Notes: generated by a model from the letters alone, not told the origin. 31,283 nucleotides of DNA from Microbacterium sp. (GCA_003524435.1 DQHP01000163.1:1-31283), one strand, 5' to 3'. Counted from the first letter of the stretch, positions 8,613 to 16,373 are shown. Program-made: numbers and translations.

Positions 8613-9452
8613 ATGGCTATTCGCAAGTACAAGCCCACGACCCCCGGTCGCCGTGGCTCGTCAGTGGCTGACTTCGCCGAGATCACACGATCGACGCCCG
8701 AGAAGTCGCTGCTGCGCCCGCTTTCAAAGACCGGTGGTCGCAACAACCAGGGCCGCATCACGACCCGTCACATCGGTGGCGGACACAAGCGCCAGTACCG
8801 CGTCATCGACTTCCGTCGTAATGACAAGGACGGCGTCAACGCCAAGGTCGCTCACATCGAGTACGACCCCAACCGCACCGCACGCATTGCGCTGCTTCAC
8901 TACTTCGACGGCGAGAAGCGTTACATCCTCGCTCCGAACAAGCTGAACCAGGGCGACGTTGTTGAGAACGGCGCATCGGCTGACATCAAGCCTGGCAACA
9001 ACCTGCCTCTGAAGAACATCCCTACCGGTACGGTGATCCACGCGATCGAACTCCGTCCTGGTGGCGGTGCGAAGATGGCTCGTTCTGCTGGTGCATCCGT
9101 TCGTCTCGTCGCCAAGGATGGCATCTACGCGCAGCTTCGTCTGCCGTCGGGTGAAATCCGCAACGTTGACGCACGCTGCCGCGCCACGATCGGCGAGGTC
9201 GGCAACGCCGAGCAGTCGAACATCAACTGGGGCAAGGCCGGCCGTAACCGTTGGAAGGGCATCCGCCCGACCGTCCGCGGTGTCGCCATGAACCCGGTCG
9301 ATCACCCGCACGGTGGTGGTGAGGGTAAGACCTCCGGTGGACGTCACCCTGTCAGCCCTTGGGGCCAGGCAGAGGGTCGTACCCGTCACGCCAACAAGGA
9401 AAGCGACAAGTACATCGTTCGTCGTCGCACCGCGTCGAAGAAGCGTAAGTAG
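8613..9452 (+). CDS. rplB: 50S ribosomal protein L2
   Basis: L2 is needed for subunit joining and peptidyl transfer. The 279-residue length is normal. The C-terminal motif HPHGGGEGKTSGGRHPVSPWGQ, including the conserved histidine close to the catalytic centre, is intact. The ribosome site AAAGGA lies 5 nt before the ATG. Confidence 0.98.
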   Translation: MAIRKYKPTTPGRRGSSVADFAEITRSTPEKSLLRPLSKTGGRNNQGRITTRHIGGGHKRQYRVIDFRRNDKDGVNAKVAHIEYDPNRTARIALLHYFDGEKRYILAPNKLNQGDVVENGASADIKPGNNLPLKNIPTGTVIHAIELRPGGGAKMARSAGASVRLVAKDGIYAQLRLPSGEIRNVDARCRATIGEVGNAEQSNINWGKAGRNRWKGIRPTVRGVAMNPVDHPHGGGEGKTSGGRHPVSPWGQAEGRTRHANKESDKYIVRRRTASKKRK

Positions 9453-9463
9453 GAGTAGAGAAG

Positions 9464-9745
9464 ATGCCACGGAGTCTCAAGAAGGGCCCCTTCGTCGACG
9501 AGCACCTGCTTCGCAAGGTTGTCGTGCAGAACGAAGCTGGTTCCAAGAACGTCATCAAGACCTGGTCACGCCGGTCCATGATCATCCCGGCCATGCTGGG
9601 TCACACGATCGCGGTCCACGACGGTCGCAAGCACATTCCCGTGTTTGTTACCGAGACCATGGTCGGCCACAAGCTGGGCGAGTTTGCGCCCACCCGCACC
9701 TTCCGCGGCCATGAGAAGGACGACAAAAAGGGCCGTCGCCGCTAA
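9464..9745 (+). CDS. rpsS: 30S ribosomal protein S19
   Basis: S19 lies in the 30S head next to S13 and contacts the A-site region. The 93-residue protein begins PRSLKKGPFVDEHL and contains the RRSMIIPAMLGHTIAVHDGR core. AGGAG overlaps the rplB stop codon, 8 nt before the ATG. Confidence 0.98.
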   Translation: MPRSLKKGPFVDEHLLRKVVVQNEAGSKNVIKTWSRRSMIIPAMLGHTIAVHDGRKHIPVFVTETMVGHKLGEFAPTRTFRGHEKDDKKGRRR

Positions 9746-9770
9746 CGCGGGGACGATAGAGGAGAGAGAA

Positions 9771-10169
9771 ATGGTGGAGTCCATCGCACGCGTGCGACAC
9801 ATCCGCGTGACCCCTCAGAAGGCTCGTCGTGTCGTTGCGCTCATCAAGGGAAAGCAGGCCGAAGAGGCCCTTGCAATCCTGAAGTTCGCAGCGCAGAGCG
9901 CCAGTGAGCCGATCTACAAGCTTGTCGCGTCGGCTATGGCTAACGCTCAGGTAAAGGCAGATCGCGACGGCGAGTACCTCGACGAGAAAGACCTGTACGT
10001 GGCCAACGCGTACGTCGACGAGGGTACGACGCTCAAGCGTTTCCGTCCCCGCGCTCAGGGTCGCGCTTTCCAGATCAAGAAGCGCACGAGCCACATCACG
10101 GTCGTGCTCTCGACGCCGGAGGTTGCTGACGCAGCCGACAGCGACAGCAAGAAGAAGGCGAGCAAGTAA
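9771..10169 (+). CDS. rplV: 50S ribosomal protein L22
   Basis: L22 spans the exit tunnel and its beta-hairpin helps form the constriction. The 132-residue product starts at the ATG that follows GGAGAGAG; an open frame reaches back to 9645 but only as a shadow of rpsS. The core carries VRVTP-like RHIRVTPQKARRVV and the tunnel hairpin ending in KKRTSHITVVL. The last 18 or so residues form an acidic/lysine tail. Its TAA overlaps the rpsC ATG by one base. Confidence 0.96.
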   Translation: MVESIARVRHIRVTPQKARRVVALIKGKQAEEALAILKFAAQSASEPIYKLVASAMANAQVKADRDGEYLDEKDLYVANAYVDEGTTLKRFRPRAQGRAFQIKKRTSHITVVLSTPEVADAADSDSKKKASK

Positions 10170-10927
10170 TGGGACAGAAGGTAAACCCGTACGGCTTCCG
10201 CCTCGGAATCACCACGGACCACGTGTCACGTTGGTTCTCGGACTCGACTAAGCCGGGCCAGCGTTACGCAGACTACGTGGCCGAGGACATCAAGATCCGT
10301 AACCTGCTGAAGACGCAGCTTGACCGCGCCGGTGTCTCGAACATCGAGATCGAGCGCACCCGTGACCGCGTGCGCGTCGACATTCACACTGCCCGTCCGG
10401 GCATCGTGATCGGTCGTCGTGGCGCCGAGGCCGAGCGCATCCGCGGCGACCTCGAGAAGCTCTCGGGCAAGCAGATCCAGCTGAACATCCTCGAGGTTAA
10501 GAACCCCGAGGCTGACGCACAGCTCGTCGCACAGGGCATCGCCGAGCAGCTTTCTGCTCGTGTGGCGTTCCGTCGTGCGATGCGCAAGGGTCTCCAGGGC
10601 GCGCAGCGCGCTGGTGCTAAGGGCATCCGTATTCAGGTCTCTGGCCGCCTTGGCGGCGCCGAGATGAGCCGTTCGGAGTTCTACCGCGAAGGTCGTGTGC
10701 CACTGCACACCCTCCGTGCGAACATCGACTACGGCTTCTACGAGGCAAAGACCACCTTCGGCCGCATCGGCGTGAAGGTCTGGATCTACAAGGGCGACCT
10801 CACCGCTAAGGAACTCGCTCGTGAGCAGGCCAACGCGCCGAAGTCTCGCGGTCGCGACGACCGTGGCGGCGACCGCCGTCGTGCCCCGCGCAACGAGGCA
10901 CCTGTTGCAGAAGGAGCGTCGGCATAA
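10169..10927 (+). CDS. rpsC: 30S ribosomal protein S3
   Basis: S3 lines the mRNA entry channel and helps unwind mRNA. The 252-residue protein has the KH domain with VIGRRGAEAERIR (GxxG-type loop) and the C-terminal half with GRLGGAEMSR. About 35 residues at the end form an Arg/Gly/Asp-rich tail (SRGRDDRGGDRRRAPRNEA). Stop and start codons overlap with rplV and rplP (TAATG). Confidence 0.97.
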   Translation: MGQKVNPYGFRLGITTDHVSRWFSDSTKPGQRYADYVAEDIKIRNLLKTQLDRAGVSNIEIERTRDRVRVDIHTARPGIVIGRRGAEAERIRGDLEKLSGKQIQLNILEVKNPEADAQLVAQGIAEQLSARVAFRRAMRKGLQGAQRAGAKGIRIQVSGRLGGAEMSRSEFYREGRVPLHTLRANIDYGFYEAKTTFGRIGVKVWIYKGDLTAKELAREQANAPKSRGRDDRGGDRRRAPRNEAPVAEGASA

Positions 10928-11346
10928 TGCTCATCCCGCGTAAGGTCAAATTCCGCAAGCAGCACCACCCCGGTCGCAGCGGTCAGGCCTCCGGTGGCAC
11001 CAAGGTTTCCTTCGGTGACTACGGTATTCAGGCGCTCACGCCCGCATACGTGACGAACCGTCAGATCGAGTCCGCTCGTATCGCGATGACCCGTCACATC
11101 AAGCGTGGCGGAAAGGTGTGGATCAACATCTACCCTGACCGTCCGCTTACCAAGAAGCCCGCAGAAACCCGCATGGGTTCGGGTAAGGGTTCCCCCGAGT
11201 GGTGGGTTGCCAACGTCAAGCCGGGCCGCGTCCTTTTCGAGGTCGCGGGTGTCAGCGAGGAACTTGCTCGCGAAGCACTGACCCGAGCCATTCACAAGCT
11301 GCCTCTCAAGGCACGCATCATCAAGCGCGAGGAGGGCGACGCGTAA
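10927..11346 (+). CDS. rplP: 50S ribosomal protein L16
   Basis: L16 organises the A-site tRNA elbow region on the 50S. It has 139 residues. The start MLIPRKVKFRKQHH and the signature MGSGKGSPEWWVANVKPG are present, and the arginine hydroxylated in some bacteria lies in this region. AAGGAG sits 10 nt before the ATG, inside rpsC. Confidence 0.98.
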   Translation: MLIPRKVKFRKQHHPGRSGQASGGTKVSFGDYGIQALTPAYVTNRQIESARIAMTRHIKRGGKVWINIYPDRPLTKKPAETRMGSGKGSPEWWVANVKPGRVLFEVAGVSEELAREALTRAIHKLPLKARIIKREEGDA

Positions 11347-11663
11347 TGGCGATCGGCACCAAGGAGCTCGCACCGAGCGAGCTCGACACGTTCGAAGACC
11401 AGCGCCTCGTCGAGGAGCTGCGTAAGGCCAAGGAGGAGCTGTTCAACCTCCGCTTCCAGTCGGCCACCGGCCAGCTGGAGAGCCACGGTCGTATCCGCGC
11501 CGTCAAGCGCGACATCGCCCGCCTCTACACCGTGATCCGTGAGCGCGAGCTGGGCATCCGTGCGACGCCAGCTGCGGCCCCGGCCCCGGCCAAGAAGGCG
11601 TCCAAGTCGAAGGCGAAGAAGTCCGAGGATGCCTCGGCTGACGCTGAAGGGAAGGCTGAGTAA
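11346..11663 (+). CDS. rpmC: 50S ribosomal protein L29 with extended C-terminus
   Basis: L29 binds at the tunnel exit beside L23. Residues 1-75 form the usual two-helix protein (VEELRKAKEELFNLRFQ, then GRIRAVKRDIARLYTV). The remaining 30 residues are an Ala/Pro/Lys then acidic tail, making this 105 residues against the usual 65-75. The ATG at 11346 is chosen because it overlaps the rplP stop (TAATG) behind AGGAGG at 11330; the longer frame upstream is a shadow of rplP. Confidence 0.96.
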   Translation: MAIGTKELAPSELDTFEDQRLVEELRKAKEELFNLRFQSATGQLESHGRIRAVKRDIARLYTVIRERELGIRATPAAAPAPAKKASKSKAKKSEDASADAEGKAE

Positions 11664-11971
11664 TGGCCACCAAGAAGGAAGCCGAAGCTCCCGTCTCGCA
11701 CGATGTGCGTGACGCGGATGCTCGCGGATACCGCAAGACGCAGCGTGGCTACGTCGTCAGCGACAAGATGGACAAGACCATCGTCGTCGAGGTCGAAGAC
11801 CGCGTGAAGCACCCGCTCTACGGCAAGGTCATCCGCCGTACGGAGAAGCGCAAGGTGCACGACGAGACCAACTCGGCGGGCATCGGCGACCTCGTAGTCA
11901 TCAGCGAGACCCGTCCGCTCAGCGCTACCAAGCGCTGGCGTCTGGTCGAGATCGTCGAGAAGGCCAAGTAA
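11663..11971 (+). CDS. rpsQ: 30S ribosomal protein S17
   Basis: S17 is a primary 16S rRNA binder of the 30S body, with an OB fold. Of the 102 residues, roughly the first 25 are an extra polar N-terminal stretch; the core starts near RGYVVSDKMDKTIVVEVE. The ATG overlaps the rpmC stop. The stop codon lies inside a 9-bp hairpin that precedes rplN. Confidence 0.96.
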   Translation: MATKKEAEAPVSHDVRDADARGYRKTQRGYVVSDKMDKTIVVEVEDRVKHPLYGKVIRRTEKRKVHDETNSAGIGDLVVISETRPLSATKRWRLVEIVEKAK

Positions 11972-11986
11972 GCCTCCGGCTTACTT
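11966..11986 (+). promoter_or_regulatory. Hairpin over the rpsQ stop, S10/spc junction
   Basis: AAGTAAGCC (11966-11974) and GGCTTACTT (11978-11986) are perfect complements around a 3-nt loop. The structure contains the rpsQ stop codon and ends directly before the rplN ribosome site (AAGGAG, 11987-11992). This is where the separate S10 and spc operons meet in E. coli. It may tune rplN translation after ribosomes finish rpsQ. Confidence 0.6.
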
Positions 11987-11997
11987 AAGGAGTAATT

Positions 11998-12366
11998 GTG
12001 ATTCAGCAGGAATCCCGCCTCAAGGTCGCCGACAACACCGGCGCGAAGGAGTTGCTCACGATCCGTGTTCTCGGAGGCTCACGCCGCCGTTACGCAGGTC
12101 TGGGCGACACTATCGTTGCTACGGTCAAGGACGCGATCCCGGGCGGCAACGTCAAGAAGGGCGACGTCGTCAAGGCGGTCATCGTCCGCACCAAGAAGGA
12201 AGTTCGTCGTCCAGACGGCTCCTACATCAAGTTTGACGAGAACGCAGCCGTCATCCTGAAGACCGACGGAGAGCCTCGCGGCACCCGTATCTTCGGGCCG
12301 GTCGGTCGCGAGCTTCGTGACAAGAAGTTCATGAAGATCGTCTCGCTCGCGCCGGAGGTTATTTGA
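11998..12366 (+). CDS. rplN: 50S ribosomal protein L14
   Basis: L14 forms part of the intersubunit bridge with 16S helix 14. The 122-residue product shows MIQQESRLKVADNTGAKE at the start and GPVGRELRDKKFMKIVSLAPEV at the end, both diagnostic. The start is GTG with AAGGAG 6 nt before. It is the first gene of the spc set, here continuous with the S10 run. Confidence 0.98.
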   Translation: MIQQESRLKVADNTGAKELLTIRVLGGSRRRYAGLGDTIVATVKDAIPGGNVKKGDVVKAVIVRTKKEVRRPDGSYIKFDENAAVILKTDGEPRGTRIFGPVGRELRDKKFMKIVSLAPEVI

Positions 12367-12368
12367 TC

Positions 12369-12728
12369 ATGGCGAAACTCAAAAAGGGTGATCTGGTTCA
12401 GGTCATCTCGGGCGCTAAGCCCGAGCGTGGCGGAGACCGCGGCAAGCAGGGCAAGGTCCTCGAGATCCTGACCGAGCAGAACCGCGTCATCGTCGAAGGT
12501 GTGAACTACATCACGAAGCACACGCGTGTCGGCCAGACGCAGCGTGGCACGAAGACGGGTGGCATCGAGACTCTCGAGGCTCCCATCCACATCTCGAACG
12601 TCGCACTTGTTGACCCTGAGACCAAGAAGCCGACTCGCGTTGGCCACCGGGTCGAAGAGAAGACGAAGGATGGCGTCAAGCGCACCGTCCGTGTGCGTTA
12701 CGCGAAGAAGTCAGGTAAGGACCTCTGA
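12369..12728 (+). CDS. rplX: 50S ribosomal protein L24
   Basis: L24 begins 50S assembly and sits near the tunnel exit. The 119-residue protein carries a KOW motif (KLKKGDLVQVISGAKPERGG, then KQGKVLEI). The ATG at 12369 is preferred over the in-frame TTG at 12363 because GGAGG (12354-12358) is then 10 nt away instead of 4, and the protein begins at the usual MAKLKKGD. It follows the rplN stop by 2 bp. Confidence 0.97.
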   Translation: MAKLKKGDLVQVISGAKPERGGDRGKQGKVLEILTEQNRVIVEGVNYITKHTRVGQTQRGTKTGGIETLEAPIHISNVALVDPETKKPTRVGHRVEEKTKDGVKRTVRVRYAKKSGKDL

Positions 12729-13318
12729 TGAGCACCGACACTGCCGCGCCGGCTGGCAAGATCCAGCCGCGCCTGAAGCAGAAGTACAAGGCCGAAATCC
12801 AGCAGAAGATGCGGGACGAGTTCGGCTACGAGAACGTGATGCAGATCCCCGGTCTCGTCAAGGTTGTCGTCAACACCGGTGTCGGTGAAGCGGCTCGTGA
12901 CAGCAAGGTGATCGATGGTGCGGTTGCTGACCTCACCAAGATCACCGGCCAGAAGCCGATCGTCACGAAGGCACGTAAGTCCATCGCGCAGTTCAAGCTG
13001 CGCGAAGGCCAGGCCATCGGCGCGCACGTTACCCTCCGCGGTGACCGTGCGTGGGAGTTCATTGACCGCCTGGTCTCGCTCGCTCTGCCCCGCATCCGCG
13101 ACTTCCGCGGACTGTCGGCTAAGCAGTTCGACGGACACGGTAACTACACCTTCGGTCTCCAGGAGCAGAGCGTGTTCCACGAGATCGACCAGGACAAGAT
13201 CGATCGCGTTCGCGGTTTCGACATCACTGTCGTGACCACGGCCTCGACGGATGCTGAAGGCCGTGCGCTGCTGCGCCACCTCGGCTTCCCGTTCCAGGCA
13301 GAAGACGCAAAAGCGTGA
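12728..13318 (+). CDS. rplE: 50S ribosomal protein L5
   Basis: L5 binds 5S rRNA and contacts S13 and the P-site tRNA. The 196-residue product has NVMQIPGLVKVVVNTGVGEA and LRGDRAWEFIDRLVSLALPRIRDFRGL, both family hallmarks. The start overlaps the rplX stop (TGATG). In most bacteria S14 follows here, but this gene ends at a strong hairpin and the next gene is rpsH. Confidence 0.98.
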   Translation: MSTDTAAPAGKIQPRLKQKYKAEIQQKMRDEFGYENVMQIPGLVKVVVNTGVGEAARDSKVIDGAVADLTKITGQKPIVTKARKSIAQFKLREGQAIGAHVTLRGDRAWEFIDRLVSLALPRIRDFRGLSAKQFDGHGNYTFGLQEQSVFHEIDQDKIDRVRGFDITVVTTASTDAEGRALLRHLGFPFQAEDAKA

Positions 13319-13323
13319 CGCGT

Positions 13324-13350
13324 AGACCCCCGCCCGTCGGGCGGGGGTCT
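13324..13350 (+). terminator. GC-rich hairpin after rplE
   Basis: Twelve perfect base pairs (13324-13335 with 13339-13350) close on the 3-nt loop GTC, 5 nt after the rplE stop. No U-run follows, so it is either a weak or factor-assisted terminator or an mRNA 3'-end stabiliser. It splits the spc cluster into two halves. Confidence 0.65.
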
Positions 13351-13360
13351 CGTGTGCGCT

Positions 13361-13440
13361 TACAATTGAAGATTGCATCTCATAGCAGGTCGTCTGTCGT
13401 GTAACGACAGCCGAAACCTCGTGAACAAAGGAATATAAAT
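13361..13440 (+). promoter_or_regulatory. Probable promoter and leader of the rpsH operon
   Basis: TACAAT (13361-13366) matches the -10 consensus in five of six positions, but no convincing -35 lies upstream because that place is occupied by the rplE hairpin. The following leader forms a perfect 7-bp hairpin (13394-13400 with 13404-13410, loop GTA). AAAGGA lies just before the rpsH ATG. S8 controls the spc operon in E. coli; whether this hairpin serves that role is open. Confidence 0.45.
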
Positions 13441-13839
13441 ATGACAATGACAGACCCGGTCGCAGACATGCTGACCCGTCTGCGCAACGCGAACTCGGCA
13501 CACCACGACTCCGTGTCCCTGCCGTCGAGCAAGCTCAAGACGAACATCGCCGCGATTCTCCAGCGGGAGGGTTATATCTCCGGCTGGGAGGTCACTGACG
13601 CTCGCGTCGGACAGAACCTCACCCTCACGCTGAAGTACGGCCCCAACCGGGAGCGTTCGATTGCGGGCATCAAGCGCGTATCGAAGCCGGGACTTCGTGT
13701 GTACGCACGTTCGACGGAACTCCCCACGGTCCTTGGTGGCCTTGGTGTGGCGATCCTGTCCACTTCCTCCGGTCTTCTTACTGACCGTCAGGCTGAGCAG
13801 AAGGGCGTGGGCGGAGAAGTTCTCGCCTACGTGTGGTAA
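13441..13839 (+). CDS. rpsH: 30S ribosomal protein S8
   Basis: S8 binds helix 21 of 16S rRNA in the platform. The 132-residue protein begins MTMTDPVADMLTRLRNAN and ends in GGEVLAYVW, both typical. It directly heads the second half of the spc cluster. The S14 gene that usually lies in front is not present. Confidence 0.98.
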   Translation: MTMTDPVADMLTRLRNANSAHHDSVSLPSSKLKTNIAAILQREGYISGWEVTDARVGQNLTLTLKYGPNRERSIAGIKRVSKPGLRVYARSTELPTVLGGLGVAILSTSSGLLTDRQAEQKGVGGEVLAYVW

Positions 13840-13845
13840 TTCGAA

Positions 13846-14382
13846 ATGTCGCGTATTGGACGACTTCCCATCGAGATTCCTGCAGGCGTCACCGTTTCGG
13901 TTGACGGCAGTGCGGTCGCGGTGAAGGGCCCCAAGGGTGAACTCACCCTGAACGTGGCCAGCCCCATCGAGGTCGAGATCGAGGACAACCAGGTGGTTGT
14001 TGCTCGTCCCGACGACGAGCGCGAGTCCCGGTCGCTTCACGGCCTGACCCGCACGCTCATCAACAACAACATCATCGGCGTGACCCAGGGCTACACCAAG
14101 GGTCTCGAGGTCGTTGGTACCGGTTACCGCGTACAGCAGAAGGGCAGCTCGATTGAGTTCGCACTTGGCTTCTCGCACCCGGTACTGATCGACCCGCCTG
14201 CTGGCATCACGTTCACGGTTGAGGGCACCAACAAGCTCACCATCAGCGGGATTGACAAGCAGGCCGTCGGTGAGGCAGCTGCCAACATCCGCAAGATCCG
14301 CAAGCCTGAGCCTTATAAGGGCAAGGGTGTGCGTTACGCCGGCGAGAACGTGCGTCGCAAGGCCGGAAAGGCTGGTAAGTAA
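13846..14382 (+). CDS. rplF: 50S ribosomal protein L6
   Basis: L6 lies near the factor-binding site of the 50S subunit. The 178-residue product shows MSRIGRLPIEIPAGV and the C-terminal signature PEPYKGKGVRYAGENVRRKAGK. It begins 6 bp after rpsH with no good Shine-Dalgarno, so it probably depends on ribosomes arriving from rpsH. Confidence 0.98.
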   Translation: MSRIGRLPIEIPAGVTVSVDGSAVAVKGPKGELTLNVASPIEVEIEDNQVVVARPDDERESRSLHGLTRTLINNNIIGVTQGYTKGLEVVGTGYRVQQKGSSIEFALGFSHPVLIDPPAGITFTVEGTNKLTISGIDKQAVGEAAANIRKIRKPEPYKGKGVRYAGENVRRKAGKAGK

Positions 14383-14384
14383 CC

Positions 14385-14744
14385 ATGGCTGTAAAGTCAA
14401 AGTCCGACGCCCGCGCGCGTCGTCACGCCCGCCTTCGCAAGAAGGTTGTCGGCACCGAGGCGCGTCCGCGTCTGGTCGTCAACCGTTCGGCTCGCCACGT
14501 CTTCGTCCAGCTGGTCGATGACAGCAAGGGCCGCACCGTTGCTTCGGCATCTACGCTCGAGACCGAGCTGCGCTCGTTCGACGGTGACAAGACCGCCAAG
14601 GCCCGCAAGGTCGGCGAGATCGTTGCTGAGCGTGCCAAGGCTGCCGGTGTCTCCGAGGTCGTGTTCGACCGTGGCGGTAACCGCTACGCCGGTCGCGTCG
14701 CGGCCATCGCCGACGGCGCCCGCGAAGGGGGGCTCGCACTGTGA
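14385..14744 (+). CDS. rplR: 50S ribosomal protein L18
   Basis: L18 binds 5S rRNA in the central protuberance. The 119-residue protein has RLVVNRSARHVFVQLVDD and the terminal ADGAREGGL, as expected. It starts 2 bp after rplF, and its stop overlaps the GTG of rpsE. Confidence 0.98.
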   Translation: MAVKSKSDARARRHARLRKKVVGTEARPRLVVNRSARHVFVQLVDDSKGRTVASASTLETELRSFDGDKTAKARKVGEIVAERAKAAGVSEVVFDRGGNRYAGRVAAIADGAREGGLAL

Positions 14745-15472
14745 GTGACAACAAGGAGAAAGAAGTGACCGAAACGGCTCCTGCCGCTTCAGAGGCACCC
14801 GCTGCCGCGAAGACTGAGGCAACGGCCTCGACCACCGAGGCTACCGAGCCTGCTCGTGAGCAGCGCGATGGTCGCCGTGGCGGCCGTGACCGCGGCCAGG
14901 GTGGACGGGACCGCAATTCTCGTGACCGTGGGGACAACCAGTTCCTCGAGCGTGTCGTTACCATCAACCGCGTCTCGAAGGTCGTGAAGGGTGGACGTCG
15001 CTTCAGCTTCACCGCCCTCGTGGTCGTCGGTGACGGCAACGGTTTGGTCGGCGTCGGTTACGGCAAGGCCCGCGAGGTGCCGCTGGCAATCTCCAAGGGT
15101 GTTGAAGAGGCCAAGCGCAACTTCTTCCGCGTGCCGCGCGTCGGCACCACAGTTCCCCACCCGGTTCAGGGCGAGGCTGCAGCTGGCGTTGTACTGCTGC
15201 GTCCGGCTGCTGCAGGTACCGGTGTTATCGCTGGTGGGCCGGTTCGTGCCGTACTCGAGTGCGCTGGTATCCACGACGTTCTTTCGAAGTCGCTTGGTTC
15301 GTCGAACACGATCAACATCGTGCACGCGACCGTTGCGGCATTGAAGAGCCTTGAGGAGCCCCGTGCAGTTGCTGCGCGTCGTGGCCTTGAGTACGACGCT
15401 GTCGCACCCGCGATCATCCTCCGTAACGAGGCGAAGGCTGCTGCGGCAGCCGCTGCGAAGGTAGGTGCCTGA
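14741..15472 (+). CDS. rpsE: 30S ribosomal protein S5 with N-terminal extension
   Basis: S5 takes part in decoding accuracy and forms the mRNA entry tunnel with S3 and S4. The 243-residue product has about 65 extra N-terminal residues: an Ala/Glu/Thr stretch, then Arg/Gly/Asp repeats (DGRRGGRDRGQGGRDRN). The double-stranded RNA-binding core then starts at LERVVTINRVSKVVKGGRR. The GTG at 14741 overlaps the rplR stop. A second in-frame GTG at 14765 is preceded by a better ribosome site (AAGGAG, 14753-14758), so the mature protein may be 8 residues shorter. Confidence 0.96.
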   Translation: MSDNKEKEVTETAPAASEAPAAAKTEATASTTEATEPAREQRDGRRGGRDRGQGGRDRNSRDRGDNQFLERVVTINRVSKVVKGGRRFSFTALVVVGDGNGLVGVGYGKAREVPLAISKGVEEAKRNFFRVPRVGTTVPHPVQGEAAAGVVLLRPAAAGTGVIAGGPVRAVLECAGIHDVLSKSLGSSNTINIVHATVAALKSLEEPRAVAARRGLEYDAVAPAIILRNEAKAAAAAAAKVGA

Positions 15473-15657
15473 TGGCTGAGCGTCTGAAGGTGACACAGAT
15501 CAAGTCCAAGGTGAGCGAGAAGCAGAACCAGCGTGACACGCTGCGCAGCCTCGGTCTGAAGCGGATCGGCGACAGCACCGTCCGCCCCGACGACGCGCAG
15601 ACGCGCGGCTACGTCAAGACCGTCGCACACCTCGTCAAGGTTGAGGAGATCAACTAA
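15472..15657 (+). CDS. rpmD: 50S ribosomal protein L30
   Basis: L30 is a small 50S protein that packs on 23S rRNA near 5S. The 61 residues contain KVTQIKSKVSEKQNQRDTLRSLGLKRIG, the family core. It overlaps both neighbours by one base (TGATG before, TAATG after). Confidence 0.97.
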   Translation: MAERLKVTQIKSKVSEKQNQRDTLRSLGLKRIGDSTVRPDDAQTRGYVKTVAHLVKVEEIN

Positions 15658-16331
15658 TGGCTGAGAAGAACGAGGCCGTCGAGGCCGAGGCTAAGAAGGC
15701 CCCGGCTAAGAAGGCTCCCGCAACGAAGGCTGCTGCCCCTAAGGCTGCTGCCGAGAAGAAGCCTGCTGCGAAGAAGGCACCGGCCAAGGCCGCTGCGTCC
15801 GACGCTAAGGCTGACACCGCCGCGAAGAAGCCTGCTGCTAAGAAGCCGGCTGCGAAGAAGGCTGCTCCGAAGGCTGAGGCTTCCGAAGCACGTCCGGCAG
15901 TGCTCAAGGTTCACCACCTGCGTCCGACCCCCGGCGCCAACACCGCGAAGACCCGTAAGGGTCGCGGCGAGGGTTCTAAGGGTAAGACGGCAGGTCGTGG
16001 TACCAAGGGCACCAGGGCACGCAACACTGTTCGCGTCGGTTTCGAGGGTGGGCAGATGCCTCTGCACATGCGCACCCCGAAGCTTCGCGGCTTCAAGAAC
16101 CCGTTCCGCGTCGAGTACCAGGTTGTAAACCTGGAGAAGCTCGCCGAGCTCTACCCCAAGGGTGGTGACGTCACCGTGAGTGACCTCGTCTCCAAGGGCG
16201 CAGTTCGCAAGAACGAGAAGGTCAAGGTTCTTGGAAACGGCGACATCGATGTGAAGCTCACCGTCTCGGTCGACAAGGTCTCGGGCTCTGCCGAGCAGAA
16301 GATCGTGGCGGCCGGCGGATCCGTAAAGTAG
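15657..16331 (+). CDS. rplO: 50S ribosomal protein L15 with histone H1-like N-terminal tail
   Basis: L15 is a late-assembly 50S protein. The core, from VLKVHHLRPTPGAN (about residue 82) through GRGEGSKGKTAGRGTKGTRAR to the C-terminus, is standard. In front of it lie about 80 residues of Lys/Ala/Pro repeats (PAKKAP, PAAKKPAAKK) that resemble the tail of histone H1 and take the protein to 224 residues against about 145-150. The ATG overlaps rpmD, and GAGGAG lies 9 nt before it. No other ATG, GTG or TTG with a ribosome site is seen nearer the core, so the tail is probably real. Confidence 0.96.
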   Translation: MAEKNEAVEAEAKKAPAKKAPATKAAAPKAAAEKKPAAKKAPAKAAASDAKADTAAKKPAAKKPAAKKAAPKAEASEARPAVLKVHHLRPTPGANTAKTRKGRGEGSKGKTAGRGTKGTRARNTVRVGFEGGQMPLHMRTPKLRGFKNPFRVEYQVVNLEKLAELYPKGGDVTVSDLVSKGAVRKNEKVKVLGNGDIDVKLTVSVDKVSGSAEQKIVAAGGSVK

Positions 16332-16338
16332 TTCTCTC

Positions 16339-16373
16339 AAAGAGGGGTCGGAGAATCTCCGGCCCCTCTTTTT
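16339..16373 (+). terminator. Intrinsic terminator after rplO
   Basis: About 15 pairs join 16339-16353 to 16357-16371 around a 3-nt loop (AAT); the descending arm ends in five T (16369-16373). It starts 8 nt after the rplO stop. It should reduce or end transcription before secY, so secY-adk-map probably has its own promoter in 16374-16420, where I see no clear boxes. Confidence 0.82.

Noticed and set aside
12363..12368. TTG at 12363 as start of L24
   Set aside because: It leaves only 4 nt to the ribosome site and adds two non-conserved residues; ATG at 12369 fits better.
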